Assembly: GCA_002491565.1 (NCBI GenBank)
Contig: DKWE01000049.1
Location: forward strand, 1-19,625
Source: Lachnospiraceae bacterium UBA7160
GTDB taxonomy: Bacteria; Bacillota; Clostridia; Lachnospirales; Lachnospiraceae
Direction: 5' to 3'
Length of the DNA: 19,625 bases
Positions 1 to 7,289 of the stretch are shown in pieces. The position numbers and the translations under genes are program-made. How positions within the stretch are numbered: the stretch's first letter is position 1; every line of letters begins with the position of its first letter. A model generated the notes under the pieces. It made no database searches. It was not told the origin of the DNA and saw only the letters and a list, made by a program, of their open reading frames with translations.

Positions 1-54
1 GACCGAAGCGGCAGCGCAGACCTGGAGCTTGCATGGCACCGGGTTGAACTGTAA
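1..54 (+). CDS. C-terminal tail of an unidentified upstream gene (partial)
   Basis: Frame 1 is open from the window edge and ends with TAA at 52-54, giving a 17-residue tail ending HRVEL. It lies in the same direction as argC, whose start is 69 bases further on, so it may be the preceding gene of the same cluster. The fragment is too short to assign a family. The other frames also stay open for a while, so even the reading frame is a best guess based on the natural spacing to argC. Confidence 0.35.
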   Translation, partial: DRSGSADLELAWHRVEL

Positions 55-123
55 CATGAAAATAGAATCTGTGAGGATACAGATATAGATGCGAGAGGGT
101 AAGAGAGAGGGAGGAAGATTCTT

Positions 124-1164
124 ATGATAAAGGCAGGAATTATCGGAGCGACCGGATATGCGGGCGGTGAGCTGGTGCGGCTGCTGCTCGGGCATAAGGA
201 GGCGGAGATTGTCTGGTACGGTTCCAGAAGCTATGTAGATCAGCCGTATGCGTCGGTTTACCAGAATCTGTTTCAGCTGGTGGATGCGAAGTGTATGGAT
301 GACAATATGGCGGAGCTGGCGAAGCAGGCGGATGTGATCTTTACTGCGACCCCGCAGGGCCTGTGTGCTTCTCTGATCAGTGAGGAGATCCTGTCACAGG
401 CAAAGGTCATTGACCTGAGTGCGGATTTCCGGCTGAAGGATGTGCATATTTATGAGGAGTGGTACAAGCTGGAGCATAAGGCTCCGCAGTACTTAGAGGA
501 GGCGGTGTACGGTCTGTGTGAGTTAAACCGGGAGCGGATCCGTGGAGCGCGGCTTGTCGCAAATCCGGGGTGCTATCCGACATGCAGTACGCTTTCCATT
601 TATCCGCTGCTTGCGGAGGGCATGATTGATCCGGCGACGATTATCATCGATGCGAAGTCAGGGACGTCCGGTGCGGGGCGCGGAGCAAAGACGGACAATC
701 TGTTCTGTGAGGTCAATGAAAATATGAAGGCATACGGTGTGGCCTCGCACCGGCATACGCCGGAGATCGAGGAGCAGCTTTCGTATGCGGCAGGCGAGCC
801 GGTGCTGCTGAATTTCACACCGCATCTGGTGCCGATGAACCGTGGTATTTTGATTACCGCGTATGCATCGCTGAAGCGTGATGTGACTTACGAGGAAGTA
901 AAGGTGGCGTATGACAAGTACTATAGCAAGGAGCAGTTTGTGCGCGTGCTGCCAAAGGATGTCTGTCCGCAGACGAAATGGGTGGAGGGCAGCAATTACG
1001 TGGATGTGAATTTCAAACTGGATCCGAGAACGCATCGTGTGATCATGATGGGCGCAATGGACAATCTCGTCAAGGGAGCGGCAGGCCAGGCCGTGCAGAA
1101 CATGAATCTGCTGTTCGGACTCGACGAGGCGGAAGGGCTTCGGATGCCGCCGATGTTCCCGTGA
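124..1164 (+). CDS. argC: N-acetyl-gamma-glutamyl-phosphate reductase
   Basis: ArgC is the third enzyme of arginine synthesis. It reduces N-acetyl-glutamyl-5-phosphate to N-acetylglutamate semialdehyde with NADPH, in the cytoplasm. The 346-residue protein has the normal family length. It opens with the nucleotide-binding motif GATGYAGGEL (residues 8-17) and carries the active-site segment NPGCYPT, with catalytic Cys150. A later HRHTPEIEEQ stretch and a C-terminal DNLVKGAAGQA motif are also typical. The start ATG is preceded by a GGGAGGA ribosome binding site about 8 bases upstream. The gene leads argC-argJ-argB-argD, but an unusually long gap of 290 bases separates it from argJ. A small hairpin (67-84, six base pairs) lies in the leader; no ArgR box was recognised with confidence. 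Confidence 0.97.
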   Translation: MIKAGIIGATGYAGGELVRLLLGHKEAEIVWYGSRSYVDQPYASVYQNLFQLVDAKCMDDNMAELAKQADVIFTATPQGLCASLISEEILSQAKVIDLSADFRLKDVHIYEEWYKLEHKAPQYLEEAVYGLCELNRERIRGARLVANPGCYPTCSTLSIYPLLAEGMIDPATIIIDAKSGTSGAGRGAKTDNLFCEVNENMKAYGVASHRHTPEIEEQLSYAAGEPVLLNFTPHLVPMNRGILITAYASLKRDVTYEEVKVAYDKYYSKEQFVRVLPKDVCPQTKWVEGSNYVDVNFKLDPRTHRVIMMGAMDNLVKGAAGQAVQNMNLLFGLDEAEGLRMPPMFP

Positions 1165-1195
1165 TGATCTGTGTGCCGGGACAGGCGGGGTCTGT

Positions 1196-1268
1196 GTAGC
1201 AGTTCAAACGCTTCGGTGCATGGCGTGAGCAAGCAAGAATGTGAAAGCGGTGGATCGCTGACTGCTAC
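1196..1268. repeat. Inverted repeat in the argC-argJ gap
   Basis: GTAGCAGT (1196-1203) and ACTGCTAC (1261-1268) are a perfect 8-bp inverted repeat enclosing 57 bases. They lie in the 290-base gap between argC and argJ (1165-1454), which otherwise shows no convincing gene, terminator or promoter. A match of this size with a long loop could be chance, so a regulatory role is speculative. Confidence 0.3.
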
Positions 1269-1454
1269 TTTCGGACGGTGCTGAGCATTTTTGAGAGATA
1301 CTGCCGGGGAAAACAGACAAGTCAGATGCGGCGATTATTTCGTGATACGATGTGCGAGGGAAGGACAGCAAAAGCAAACCTGATATCGTATATAGGTAGC
1401 AGGAAGCGAAAGAAGTCACTAGAAAGAGAAACGGAGAAGGAGAGACAACGATCT

Positions 1455-2678
1455 ATGATAAAGGAGATACAGGGCGGAGTGACGGCTCCGATTGGATTTT
1501 CTGCGATTGGAATCGCGGCGGGGATCAAAAAAGGAAAAAAGGATATGGCGATGGTCGTAAGTGAGACTCCGTGCCAGGTGGCAGGAACATTTACGACGAA
1601 CGTGGTGAAAGCTGCGCCGGTGAAGTGGGACCAGGCGGTTGTGTACGGCGGCGGTACAGCACAGGCAGTGGTCGCGAACAGCGGTGTGGCGAATGCGTGT
1701 ACCGGTGTGGAAGGCATGGGCTATTGCCGCCAGACGGCGGAAAAGGCGGCGGCACTGCTTCGCATCAGCCCGGAGCAGGTGCTTGTGGCATCGACCGGCG
1801 TGATCGGGCAGCAGATCCCGATCGACAAGATTTGCGCGGGGATAGAGACGATGGTTCCGATGCTGGCGCACACAGCGCAGGCGGGAACGCTCGCAGCGGA
1901 AGCAATTATGACGACAGACACCGTCAAGAAGGAGATCGCGGTGCAGATCGAGCTCGGAGACAGGACAGTTACGGTCGGCGGAATGAGCAAGGGCTCCGGT
2001 ATGATTCACCCGAATATGTGTACGATGCTCAGCTTTGTGACAACGGACGCGGCAATCTCAAAGGAACTGCTGCAGAAGGCCATGAGCGGGAGCGTGACAG
2101 ATACCTACAATATGATCTCTGTGGACGGCGACACGTCAACGAATGATACGGCGCTGCTGCTCGCGAACGGGATGGCGGGCAATCCGGAGATCACGGAGGA
2201 AAATGCGGATTATGAAGCGTTTGTTTCCGCACTGAATTATGTGAATACCTGGCTCGCAAAGCATATGGCGGCGGATGGCGAGGGTGCGACGGCTCTGTTT
2301 GAGGTAAAGGTAGTCGGCGCGCGGACCAAGGCAGAAGCTGTGACACTCAGTAAGTCGGTCATTACGTCGAATCTTACGAAAGCGGCGATTTTCGGACATG
2401 ACGCGAACTGGGGGCGGATCCTGTGCGCACTTGGCTATTCCGGTGTGCAGTTTGATCCGGAGCGCGTAGATCTGTACTTTGAAAGCGCTGCAGGAAAGCT
2501 GAAAATTATTGAGAATGGTGTCTCCACCGGCTACAGCGAGGAGAAGGCGACACGGATTCTTTCTGAAAAGGCAGTGACTGCGATTGCAGACATGAAGCAG
2601 GGGGAGGCGTCAGCCACGGCGTGGGGCTGTGATTTGACGTATGAGTATGTAAAGATTAATGCGGATTACCGGTCATAA
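1455..2678 (+). CDS. argJ: Glutamate N-acetyltransferase / amino-acid acetyltransferase (ArgJ)
   Basis: ArgJ moves the acetyl group from N-acetylornithine to glutamate, which makes the arginine pathway cyclic; bifunctional members also use acetyl-CoA. The protein is 407 residues. The start at 1455 is chosen because homologues begin like this one (MIKEIQGGVTAPIGF) and an AGAAGGAGAG ribosome binding site lies about 11 bases upstream. The open frame extends back to 1278, but that stretch is basic and unlike the family. Members cleave themselves before a conserved threonine, which becomes the N-terminal nucleophile of the beta chain. Here the site reads HPNMCTMLSF with Thr190, so Cys replaces the more usual Ala just before the cut. 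Whether the enzyme is mono- or bifunctional cannot be read from sequence alone; no argA is visible in the window. Confidence 0.96.
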   Translation: MIKEIQGGVTAPIGFSAIGIAAGIKKGKKDMAMVVSETPCQVAGTFTTNVVKAAPVKWDQAVVYGGGTAQAVVANSGVANACTGVEGMGYCRQTAEKAAALLRISPEQVLVASTGVIGQQIPIDKICAGIETMVPMLAHTAQAGTLAAEAIMTTDTVKKEIAVQIELGDRTVTVGGMSKGSGMIHPNMCTMLSFVTTDAAISKELLQKAMSGSVTDTYNMISVDGDTSTNDTALLLANGMAGNPEITEENADYEAFVSALNYVNTWLAKHMAADGEGATALFEVKVVGARTKAEAVTLSKSVITSNLTKAAIFGHDANWGRILCALGYSGVQFDPERVDLYFESAAGKLKIIENGVSTGYSEEKATRILSEKAVTAIADMKQGEASATAWGCDLTYEYVKINADYRS

Positions 2679-2761
2679 TTTCATTGAAAGCAAATGTTCC
2701 GCAGGCTGCAGACTGTTTGCAGAAAGATATATTAGCGCATATAAGAAAGAGAGTGTGTGAA

Positions 2762-3673
2762 ATGGCAGAGACGATGGAACCAATGATGGCGCAATGGCTG
2801 GAAAAGGCGAACGTGCTGATTGAGGCACTTCCGTACATCCGGCGTTTCCATGGAAAGACAATCGTGGTCAAGTATGGCGGAAGCGCCATGGTCGACCATG
2901 AACTGAAAAAGAGTGTGATCCGCGATGTGGCGCTTCTGAAGCTGGTCGGCTTCCGCCCGATCATTGTGCATGGCGGCGGCAAGGAGATTACACGCTGGAT
3001 CAACAAGATCGGACTTGAGACGAATTTTGTGAATGGACTGCGCGTGACAGACAAGGAGACGATGGAGGTCGCGGAGATGGTCCTGAATAAAATCAATAAA
3101 GGGCTTGTCTCGATGATGGAGAAGGTCGGCCTGAAGGCAGTCGGCGTCAGCGGCAAGGATGGCTCGATCCTGCGCGTGGACAAAAAGCTGGCTGGCGGGA
3201 AGGACATTGGCTTTGTCGGTGAGATCAAGGAAGTCAACACTGCGCTTCTGGATACGCTTCTGGATAATGATTTTATCCCGGTGATTTGTCCGATTGGTTC
3301 GGATGACGCTTACCACTCCTTCAATATCAATGCGGATGACGCGGCCTGCGCGATTGCGACGGCGGAGAAAGCTGCAAAGCTTGCGTTTTTGACGGATATC
3401 GAAGGCGTGTACCGCGACCCAAAGGACAAGTCCTCTCTGATCAGTGAGCTGACGATCCCGGAGGCGAAGGAGTTTTTGAAGAGTGGGAATGTCGGAGGCG
3501 GGATGCTGCCGAAGCTGCAGAATTGTATTCAGGCGATTGAGTCGGGGGTTTCGCGCGTTCATATCCTGGATGGGCGGATCGAGCACTGCCTGCTGCTGGA
3601 ATTTTTCACGAATAAGGGGATCGGAACGGCGATCATCGGAGATGAGGAGGAGCGGTATTACCATGAACAGTAA
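2762..3673 (+). CDS. argB: Acetylglutamate kinase
   Basis: ArgB phosphorylates N-acetylglutamate with ATP, the second arginine step and usual feedback point. The 303-residue protein has the amino-acid kinase fold motifs: VVKYGGSAM (residues 35-43, phosphate contact), IVHGGG (68-73) and a late FNINADDAA segment. The start at 2762 gives the family's usual length; an open frame reaches back to 2684 but overshoots and runs through the intergenic spacer. The ribosome binding site is modest (AGAAAGAGAG). About 20 residues precede EALPYIRRF. In characterised enzymes such an N-terminal helix goes with hexamer formation and inhibition by arginine, so this enzyme is inferred to be arginine-sensitive. 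It follows argJ by 83 bases and overlaps argD by 11. Confidence 0.97.
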   Translation: MAETMEPMMAQWLEKANVLIEALPYIRRFHGKTIVVKYGGSAMVDHELKKSVIRDVALLKLVGFRPIIVHGGGKEITRWINKIGLETNFVNGLRVTDKETMEVAEMVLNKINKGLVSMMEKVGLKAVGVSGKDGSILRVDKKLAGGKDIGFVGEIKEVNTALLDTLLDNDFIPVICPIGSDDAYHSFNINADDAACAIATAEKAAKLAFLTDIEGVYRDPKDKSSLISELTIPEAKEFLKSGNVGGGMLPKLQNCIQAIESGVSRVHILDGRIEHCLLLEFFTNKGIGTAIIGDEEERYYHEQ

Positions 3674-4850
3674 GGATTACATAGAGAAAGCGGAGCAGTC
3701 GGTGCTCCATACGTACAACCGCTTTCCGGTGGTGCTGGACCGGGGCGAGGGCGTGTATCTGACGGATGTGGACGGGAAGCAGTATCTTGATTTCGGAGCA
3801 GGAATCGCGGTGTTTGCACTCGGCTATGGAAATCAAGCCTACAATGATGCGCTGAAGGAACAGGTGGACCGCCTGATTCACACGTCGAATCTCTACTATC
3901 ACGCACCGCTCGCGGATGCGGCTGAAAAGCTGGTCCGGGTCAGTGAAATGGACAAGGTCTTTTTTACGAACAGCGGTACAGAGGCGATCGAGGGCGCGAT
4001 CAAGACCGCGCGGAAATATGCGTTTTTGAAGGATGGACGGACGGACCATGAGATCATCGCGATGAACCATTCCTTCCACGGAAGAAGTGTCGGGGCGCTG
4101 TCTGTGACCGGAAATCCGCATTATCAGGAAGCGTTCAAGCCGCTGATGGGCGGAGTGAGATTTGCAGATTTTAATGATCTGGCAAGCGTAGAAGCACAGG
4201 TAACAGACCGGACCTGTGCGATCATTCTGGAGACGGTGCAGGGCGAGGGCGGTATTTATCCTGCCACGCCGGAGTTCCTTAGCGGGGTGAAGCAGCTCTG
4301 CGAGGAGCGGGATATCCTGCTGATTTTAGATGAAATCCAGTGCGGGATGGGCCGGACAGGCAGCTATTTTGCGTGGCAGCAGTACGGCGTGAAGCCGGAT
4401 ATCATGACGTGTGCGAAAGCGCTTGGCTGCGGTGTGCCGGTCGGCGCATTTGTCCTGAATGAAAAAGTGGCAAAGGCTTCGCTGGTGCCCGGCGACCACG
4501 GGACGACTTACGGCGGGAACCCGCTGGCATGTGCGGCAGTGTCAAAGGTCTTCGATTTATTTGAAGAGATGCATCTCGTAGAGCATGTGCGCGAGATCGC
4601 GCCGTACCTGGAGGAAAAGCTGGATGCGCTTGTGGATCAGTATGCGTTTTTACGCCTGCGGCGTGGAAAAGGGCTGATGCAGGGACTTGTTGTACAGGGC
4701 CGTCCGGTCGGAGAGATCGTGAACCGTGCGCTGGACAATGGCCTGATCGTGCTGAGTGCAGGCAGTGATGTGCTGCGGCTGGTACCTCCGCTTATTATCA
4801 CAAAGGAAGACGTGGATGAGATGGTGCGCAGGCTGGAACTGTCATTCTGA
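3663..4850 (+). CDS. argD: Acetylornithine aminotransferase
   Basis: ArgD is a PLP-dependent class III aminotransferase that converts N-acetylglutamate semialdehyde and glutamate to N-acetylornithine and 2-oxoglutarate. The 395-residue protein has all the expected motifs: NSGTEAIEGAIK (residues 103-114, PLP phosphate contact), LDEIQCGMGRTG (Asp223 to the PLP ring nitrogen) and TCAKALGCGVPVGAF with Schiff-base Lys252. The start ATG lies inside the end of argB in another frame. An AGGAGG site at 3645-3650 supports this start over longer upstream extensions of the frame. The 11-base overlap suggests translational coupling with argB. ArgD enzymes can also act on succinyl-diaminopimelate, a possible second role here. 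No intrinsic terminator was found after it. Confidence 0.96.
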   Translation: MNSKDYIEKAEQSVLHTYNRFPVVLDRGEGVYLTDVDGKQYLDFGAGIAVFALGYGNQAYNDALKEQVDRLIHTSNLYYHAPLADAAEKLVRVSEMDKVFFTNSGTEAIEGAIKTARKYAFLKDGRTDHEIIAMNHSFHGRSVGALSVTGNPHYQEAFKPLMGGVRFADFNDLASVEAQVTDRTCAIILETVQGEGGIYPATPEFLSGVKQLCEERDILLILDEIQCGMGRTGSYFAWQQYGVKPDIMTCAKALGCGVPVGAFVLNEKVAKASLVPGDHGTTYGGNPLACAAVSKVFDLFEEMHLVEHVREIAPYLEEKLDALVDQYAFLRLRRGKGLMQGLVVQGRPVGEIVNRALDNGLIVLSAGSDVLRLVPPLIITKEDVDEMVRRLELSF

Positions 4851-4904
4851 GGAAAATGGTAAGTGATTTGCATAGATTTTGGCTTGCGAGTCTGTAAAAC
4901 AGAT

Positions 4905-4941
4905 CGGAATAGTTTGAAAAATGGGTGTCGCAAACTTGCCG
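4905..4941. other. Possible stem-loop downstream of argD
   Basis: CGG (4905-4907) and AGTTTG (4911-4916) can pair with CAAACT (4931-4936) and CCG (4939-4941), around a 14-base loop and a small internal loop. It sits in the 253-base gap between argD and the DMT gene. There is no T-run after it, so it is not a classical terminator. I see no known riboswitch consensus. The rest of 4851-5039 shows no gene I can support. Confidence 0.3.
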
Positions 4942-5039
4942 AAAGATACAATTTATGGTATATGGTCAGAAAATCAAATGCCAATAGCTGTATCTTTACG
5001 GCATGTTACGCGATACCCACTTTCATTCGTAGGAAAGTT

Positions 5040-5069
5040 TTGCATAACTCTGCAGATTTTGCATATACT
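5040..5069 (+). promoter_or_regulatory. Sigma-A-type promoter for the DMT gene
   Basis: TTGCAT (5040-5045) and TATACT (5064-5069) are separated by 18 bases and end 34 bases before the DMT start codon. The 9-base word TTTTGCATA occurs at 5038-5046 and again at 5057-5065, 19 bases apart, covering the -35 and -10 regions. This could be an operator for a repressor, which is inference. Confidence 0.65.
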
Positions 5070-5103
5070 TCCCTTATAAAGAAATGGAAGGGAGTATTTC
5101 AGA

Positions 5104-5532
5104 ATGATGGGAGTTTTGATTGCGCTGCTCTCGGGAGCGCTCATGAGTGTTCAGGGAGTGTTTAATACAGAAGTGACGAAGCAGACGAGCCTGTGGGTTT
5201 CCTCTGCTTTTGTTCAATTCACTGCACTTCTTGTCTGCCTGCTGGCCTGGCTGTTCCGTGACCGGACGAGTTTTCTGTCGCTGGCAGGTGTCGATCACAA
5301 ATACATGTTATGTTCCGGTATCCTCGGAGCGTTTATCACAGTGACCGTGGTCAAAAGTATGGGGGACCTTGGTCCGGCGCGTGCGGCTATGCTGATCGTT
5401 GTCTCGCAGCTTCTCATTGCCTATCTGATCGAGTTGTTTGGAATCTTTGGTGTGGAACGCCAGCCATTTCTGTGGAGAAAAGCAATCGGGATGGGCTTGT
5501 CGATCGTGGGAATCATTATTTTCAAATGGTGA
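5104..5532 (+). CDS. Small DMT-superfamily membrane protein, YdcZ (DUF606) type
   Basis: This 142-residue protein is almost entirely hydrophobic, with about five predicted membrane spans. The N-terminus (GVLIALLSGALMSVQGVFN) and the central GILGAFITVTVV and GPARAAMLIVVSQL segments match what I know of the YdcZ/DUF606 branch of the drug/metabolite transporter superfamily. Members act in the inner membrane, alone or as paired small subunits, and their substrates are mostly unknown. It has its own promoter just upstream and an AAGGGAG ribosome binding site about 9 bases before the ATG. A second ATG follows immediately and could also serve. No partner subunit is adjacent, so it may form a homodimer. 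Family assignment is fairly firm, substrate unknown. Confidence 0.82.
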   Translation: MMGVLIALLSGALMSVQGVFNTEVTKQTSLWVSSAFVQFTALLVCLLAWLFRDRTSFLSLAGVDHKYMLCSGILGAFITVTVVKSMGDLGPARAAMLIVVSQLLIAYLIELFGIFGVERQPFLWRKAIGMGLSIVGIIIFKW

Positions 5533-5549
5533 GTGAGAGAAAAAACATA

Positions 5550-5578
5550 TTGCAAATTCTTTAATTGATTGTTACAAT
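5550..5578 (+). promoter_or_regulatory. Sigma-A-type promoter for comEA
   Basis: TTGCAA (5550-5555) and TACAAT (5573-5578) are spaced 17 bases apart, with an extended -10 (TG one base before the -10). The predicted start of transcription near 5585 leaves a leader of only about 23 bases before the comEA start. This is one of the two best promoters in the window and may drive the comEA-to-comEC group. Confidence 0.7.
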
Positions 5579-5607
5579 AGAAAAGTGCATATGGGAATCC
5601 GTGGCAG

Positions 5608-6549
5608 ATGGCTGCGGAAAGCATGAGAAGAACGAAAAAGTCTGGAAGGACATGCAGGGAACAGAGACCAAAGTGGAGGACAGCCGTGCTGACAGGCTTC
5701 GTATGCCTGATTCTGGCGGGCTGTGCAGGAAGAACAGCGCAGGAGACGTACACGACGCAGCTGGTGTCTGAGCATGCCGGGCTGCGGCAGGAGACGGCTG
5801 AGCCGGAGATGCCAGGCGCCGGGGAGCGTATGACCGGCGAGGGTGTGGGATTGGCATCTGCAGGTGTGGAAGACATGGCATCTGGCGGTTTCGAATCGTC
5901 TGCCGGAGCAGGAAGGTCTGCAGGGTCAGAAGCATCGGGCGGAGCAGAAGTGACAGACCGGACAGGAGTGCCGGATGAGACGGAGCATGCAGGTGGAACA
6001 GAAATGGTCTGTGTCTTTGTCTGCGGCGCGGTGGAACGGCCCGGAGTCTATGAGCTGCCGCAGGGGGCACGTATCTATGAGGCGCTTGCGCTGGCAGGAG
6101 GGTTTGCCGCTGGAGCAGATACCGATTGGCTGAATCAGGCCGAACCGGTCTTTGACGGGCAGAAGCTGTATGTGTTTACGGAGGAAGAGACGAAGGAACT
6201 GGAGCGTGTTTCAAGTGCAGCGGCTTGCGGTGGTACAGGAAGTACCGGCGGCATGGGCAGCACAGCTGTGGGTAAAGGTGGACCTGGTGTGGAAGAAGCT
6301 GCCGCAGCTTCAGGAGAGCCGAGGACAGGCAGTCTGGCACCCGGCACAGGCGGCACCGGGCTGGTCAACCTGAATACGGCGACGCGGGAGGAACTGATGA
6401 CTCTCACTGGGATTGGAGAAGCGAAGGCAGATGCGATTCTGGCGTACCGGGCAGAGCACGGCGGTTTTTCTTCTATAGAAGAGCTGCAGAAGATATCCGG
6501 GATCAAGTCCGCTGTCTTTTCCAAAATTAAGGATCAGATTACGGTGTAA
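5608..6549 (+). CDS. comEA: ComEA-family DNA-binding lipoprotein (SLBB + helix-hairpin-helix)
   Basis: ComEA binds incoming double-stranded DNA outside the membrane and passes it to the ComEC channel. The 313-residue protein has a basic N-terminus, a hydrophobic stretch ending in the lipobox LAGC (Cys39), then a long low-complexity linker rich in Gly, Ala, Glu and Ser (about 50-130). An SLBB domain follows (about 132-192, CGAVERPGVYELP), then a second Gly/Ala-rich linker, and the C-terminal HhH domain (about 252-313, VNLNTATREEL and TGIGEAKADAILAYR). The lipobox implies a lipid anchor rather than the membrane helix of Bacillus ComEA. The start is uncertain: ATG at 5608 has only a weak GGGA site, and ATG at 5623 is an alternative that keeps the signal peptide. 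comEC follows four genes later. Confidence 0.88.
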   Translation: MAAESMRRTKKSGRTCREQRPKWRTAVLTGFVCLILAGCAGRTAQETYTTQLVSEHAGLRQETAEPEMPGAGERMTGEGVGLASAGVEDMASGGFESSAGAGRSAGSEASGGAEVTDRTGVPDETEHAGGTEMVCVFVCGAVERPGVYELPQGARIYEALALAGGFAAGADTDWLNQAEPVFDGQKLYVFTEEETKELERVSSAAACGGTGSTGGMGSTAVGKGGPGVEEAAAASGEPRTGSLAPGTGGTGLVNLNTATREELMTLTGIGEAKADAILAYRAEHGGFSSIEELQKISGIKSAVFSKIKDQITV

Positions 6550-6599
6550 CGTGTTTTCGGCATTGGAGCGTATCCAGAACAGATAAGGAGTAAGCGAGC

Positions 6600-7289
6600 A
6601 TGGGAAAAAAAGTCTTGGTTGTAGATGATGAAAAGCTGATTGTAAAGGGAATCCGGTTTAGCCTGGAGCAGGACGATATGGAAGTGGACTGCGCGTATGA
6701 CGGTGAGGAAGGCCTGCGCATGGCGAAGGAAAAAAGTTACGATATCATTCTGCTTGACCTGATGCTCCCGAAGCTGGACGGCCTTCAGGTCTGCCAGCAG
6801 GTACGGGATTTTTCCGATGTCCCAATCGTGATGCTGACGGCGAAGGGCGATGACATGGACAAGATTATGGGCCTGGAGTACGGTGCGGATGATTATATTA
6901 CGAAGCCATTCAATATTCTGGAGGTAAAGGCGCGGCTGAAGGCGATTATGCGGCGGACGGCGCAGAAGGCTGCCGCGGAGCCGAAGGGCAAGATCGTGGA
7001 GGTCGGCGATTTGATTCTGGACTGCGAAGGGCGCAGAGTCAGCATCGCAGGCCGTGAGGTGAATCTGACGGCGAAAGAGTTCGATGTCCTGGAGTTGCTC
7101 GTATTCAATCCAAACAAAGTATACAGCCGGGAAAATCTGCTGAATATTGTCTGGGGTTATGAGTATCCGGGTGATGTGCGCACGGTGGATGTTCATATCC
7201 GCCGTCTGCGTGAGAAGATTGAGACGAATCCGAGCGAGCCAAAGTACGTACATACGAAGTGGGGAGTTGGTTATTATTTCCAGCATTAA
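6600..7289 (+). CDS. OmpR/PhoB-family response regulator
   Basis: This is a 229-residue two-domain transcription regulator. The receiver domain (about 1-118) has the acidic pair Asp9/Asp10, the phosphoacceptor Asp53 (LLDLMLPKLDG), Thr80 and Lys102 (ITKPF). After a short linker, the C-terminal winged-helix domain (about 130-229) carries LTAKEFDVLELL, DVHIRRLREKIE and the closing GVGYYF of the Trans_reg_C family. An AAGGAG site lies 9 bases before the ATG. The histidine kinase gene begins inside or at the end of this gene, so the two are certainly a cognate pair. Its targets cannot be read from sequence; it groups with PhoP/WalR/MtrA-like regulators in general appearance. It sits 50 bases after comEA. 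Confidence 0.95.
   Translation: MGKKVLVVDDEKLIVKGIRFSLEQDDMEVDCAYDGEEGLRMAKEKSYDIILLDLMLPKLDGLQVCQQVRDFSDVPIVMLTAKGDDMDKIMGLEYGADDYITKPFNILEVKARLKAIMRRTAQKAAAEPKGKIVEVGDLILDCEGRRVSIAGREVNLTAKEFDVLELLVFNPNKVYSRENLLNIVWGYEYPGDVRTVDVHIRRLREKIETNPSEPKYVHTKWGVGYYFQH

Noticed and set aside
44..68. TTGAAC and TAGAAT as an argC promoter
   Set aside because: The spacing is only 13 bases, too short for a sigma-A promoter.
1278..1454. Longer argJ reading frame starting at 1278
   Set aside because: The extra 59 residues are basic and unlike ArgJ; the start at 1455 matches the family and has a ribosome binding site.
2732..3664. Long minus-strand open frame opposite argB
   Set aside because: It is antisense to a clear enzyme gene, with His/Arg-rich sequence typical of shadow frames.
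4863..5165. 100-codon frame between argD and the DMT gene
   Set aside because: It runs through the DMT promoter and into the DMT gene in another frame and resembles no known family.
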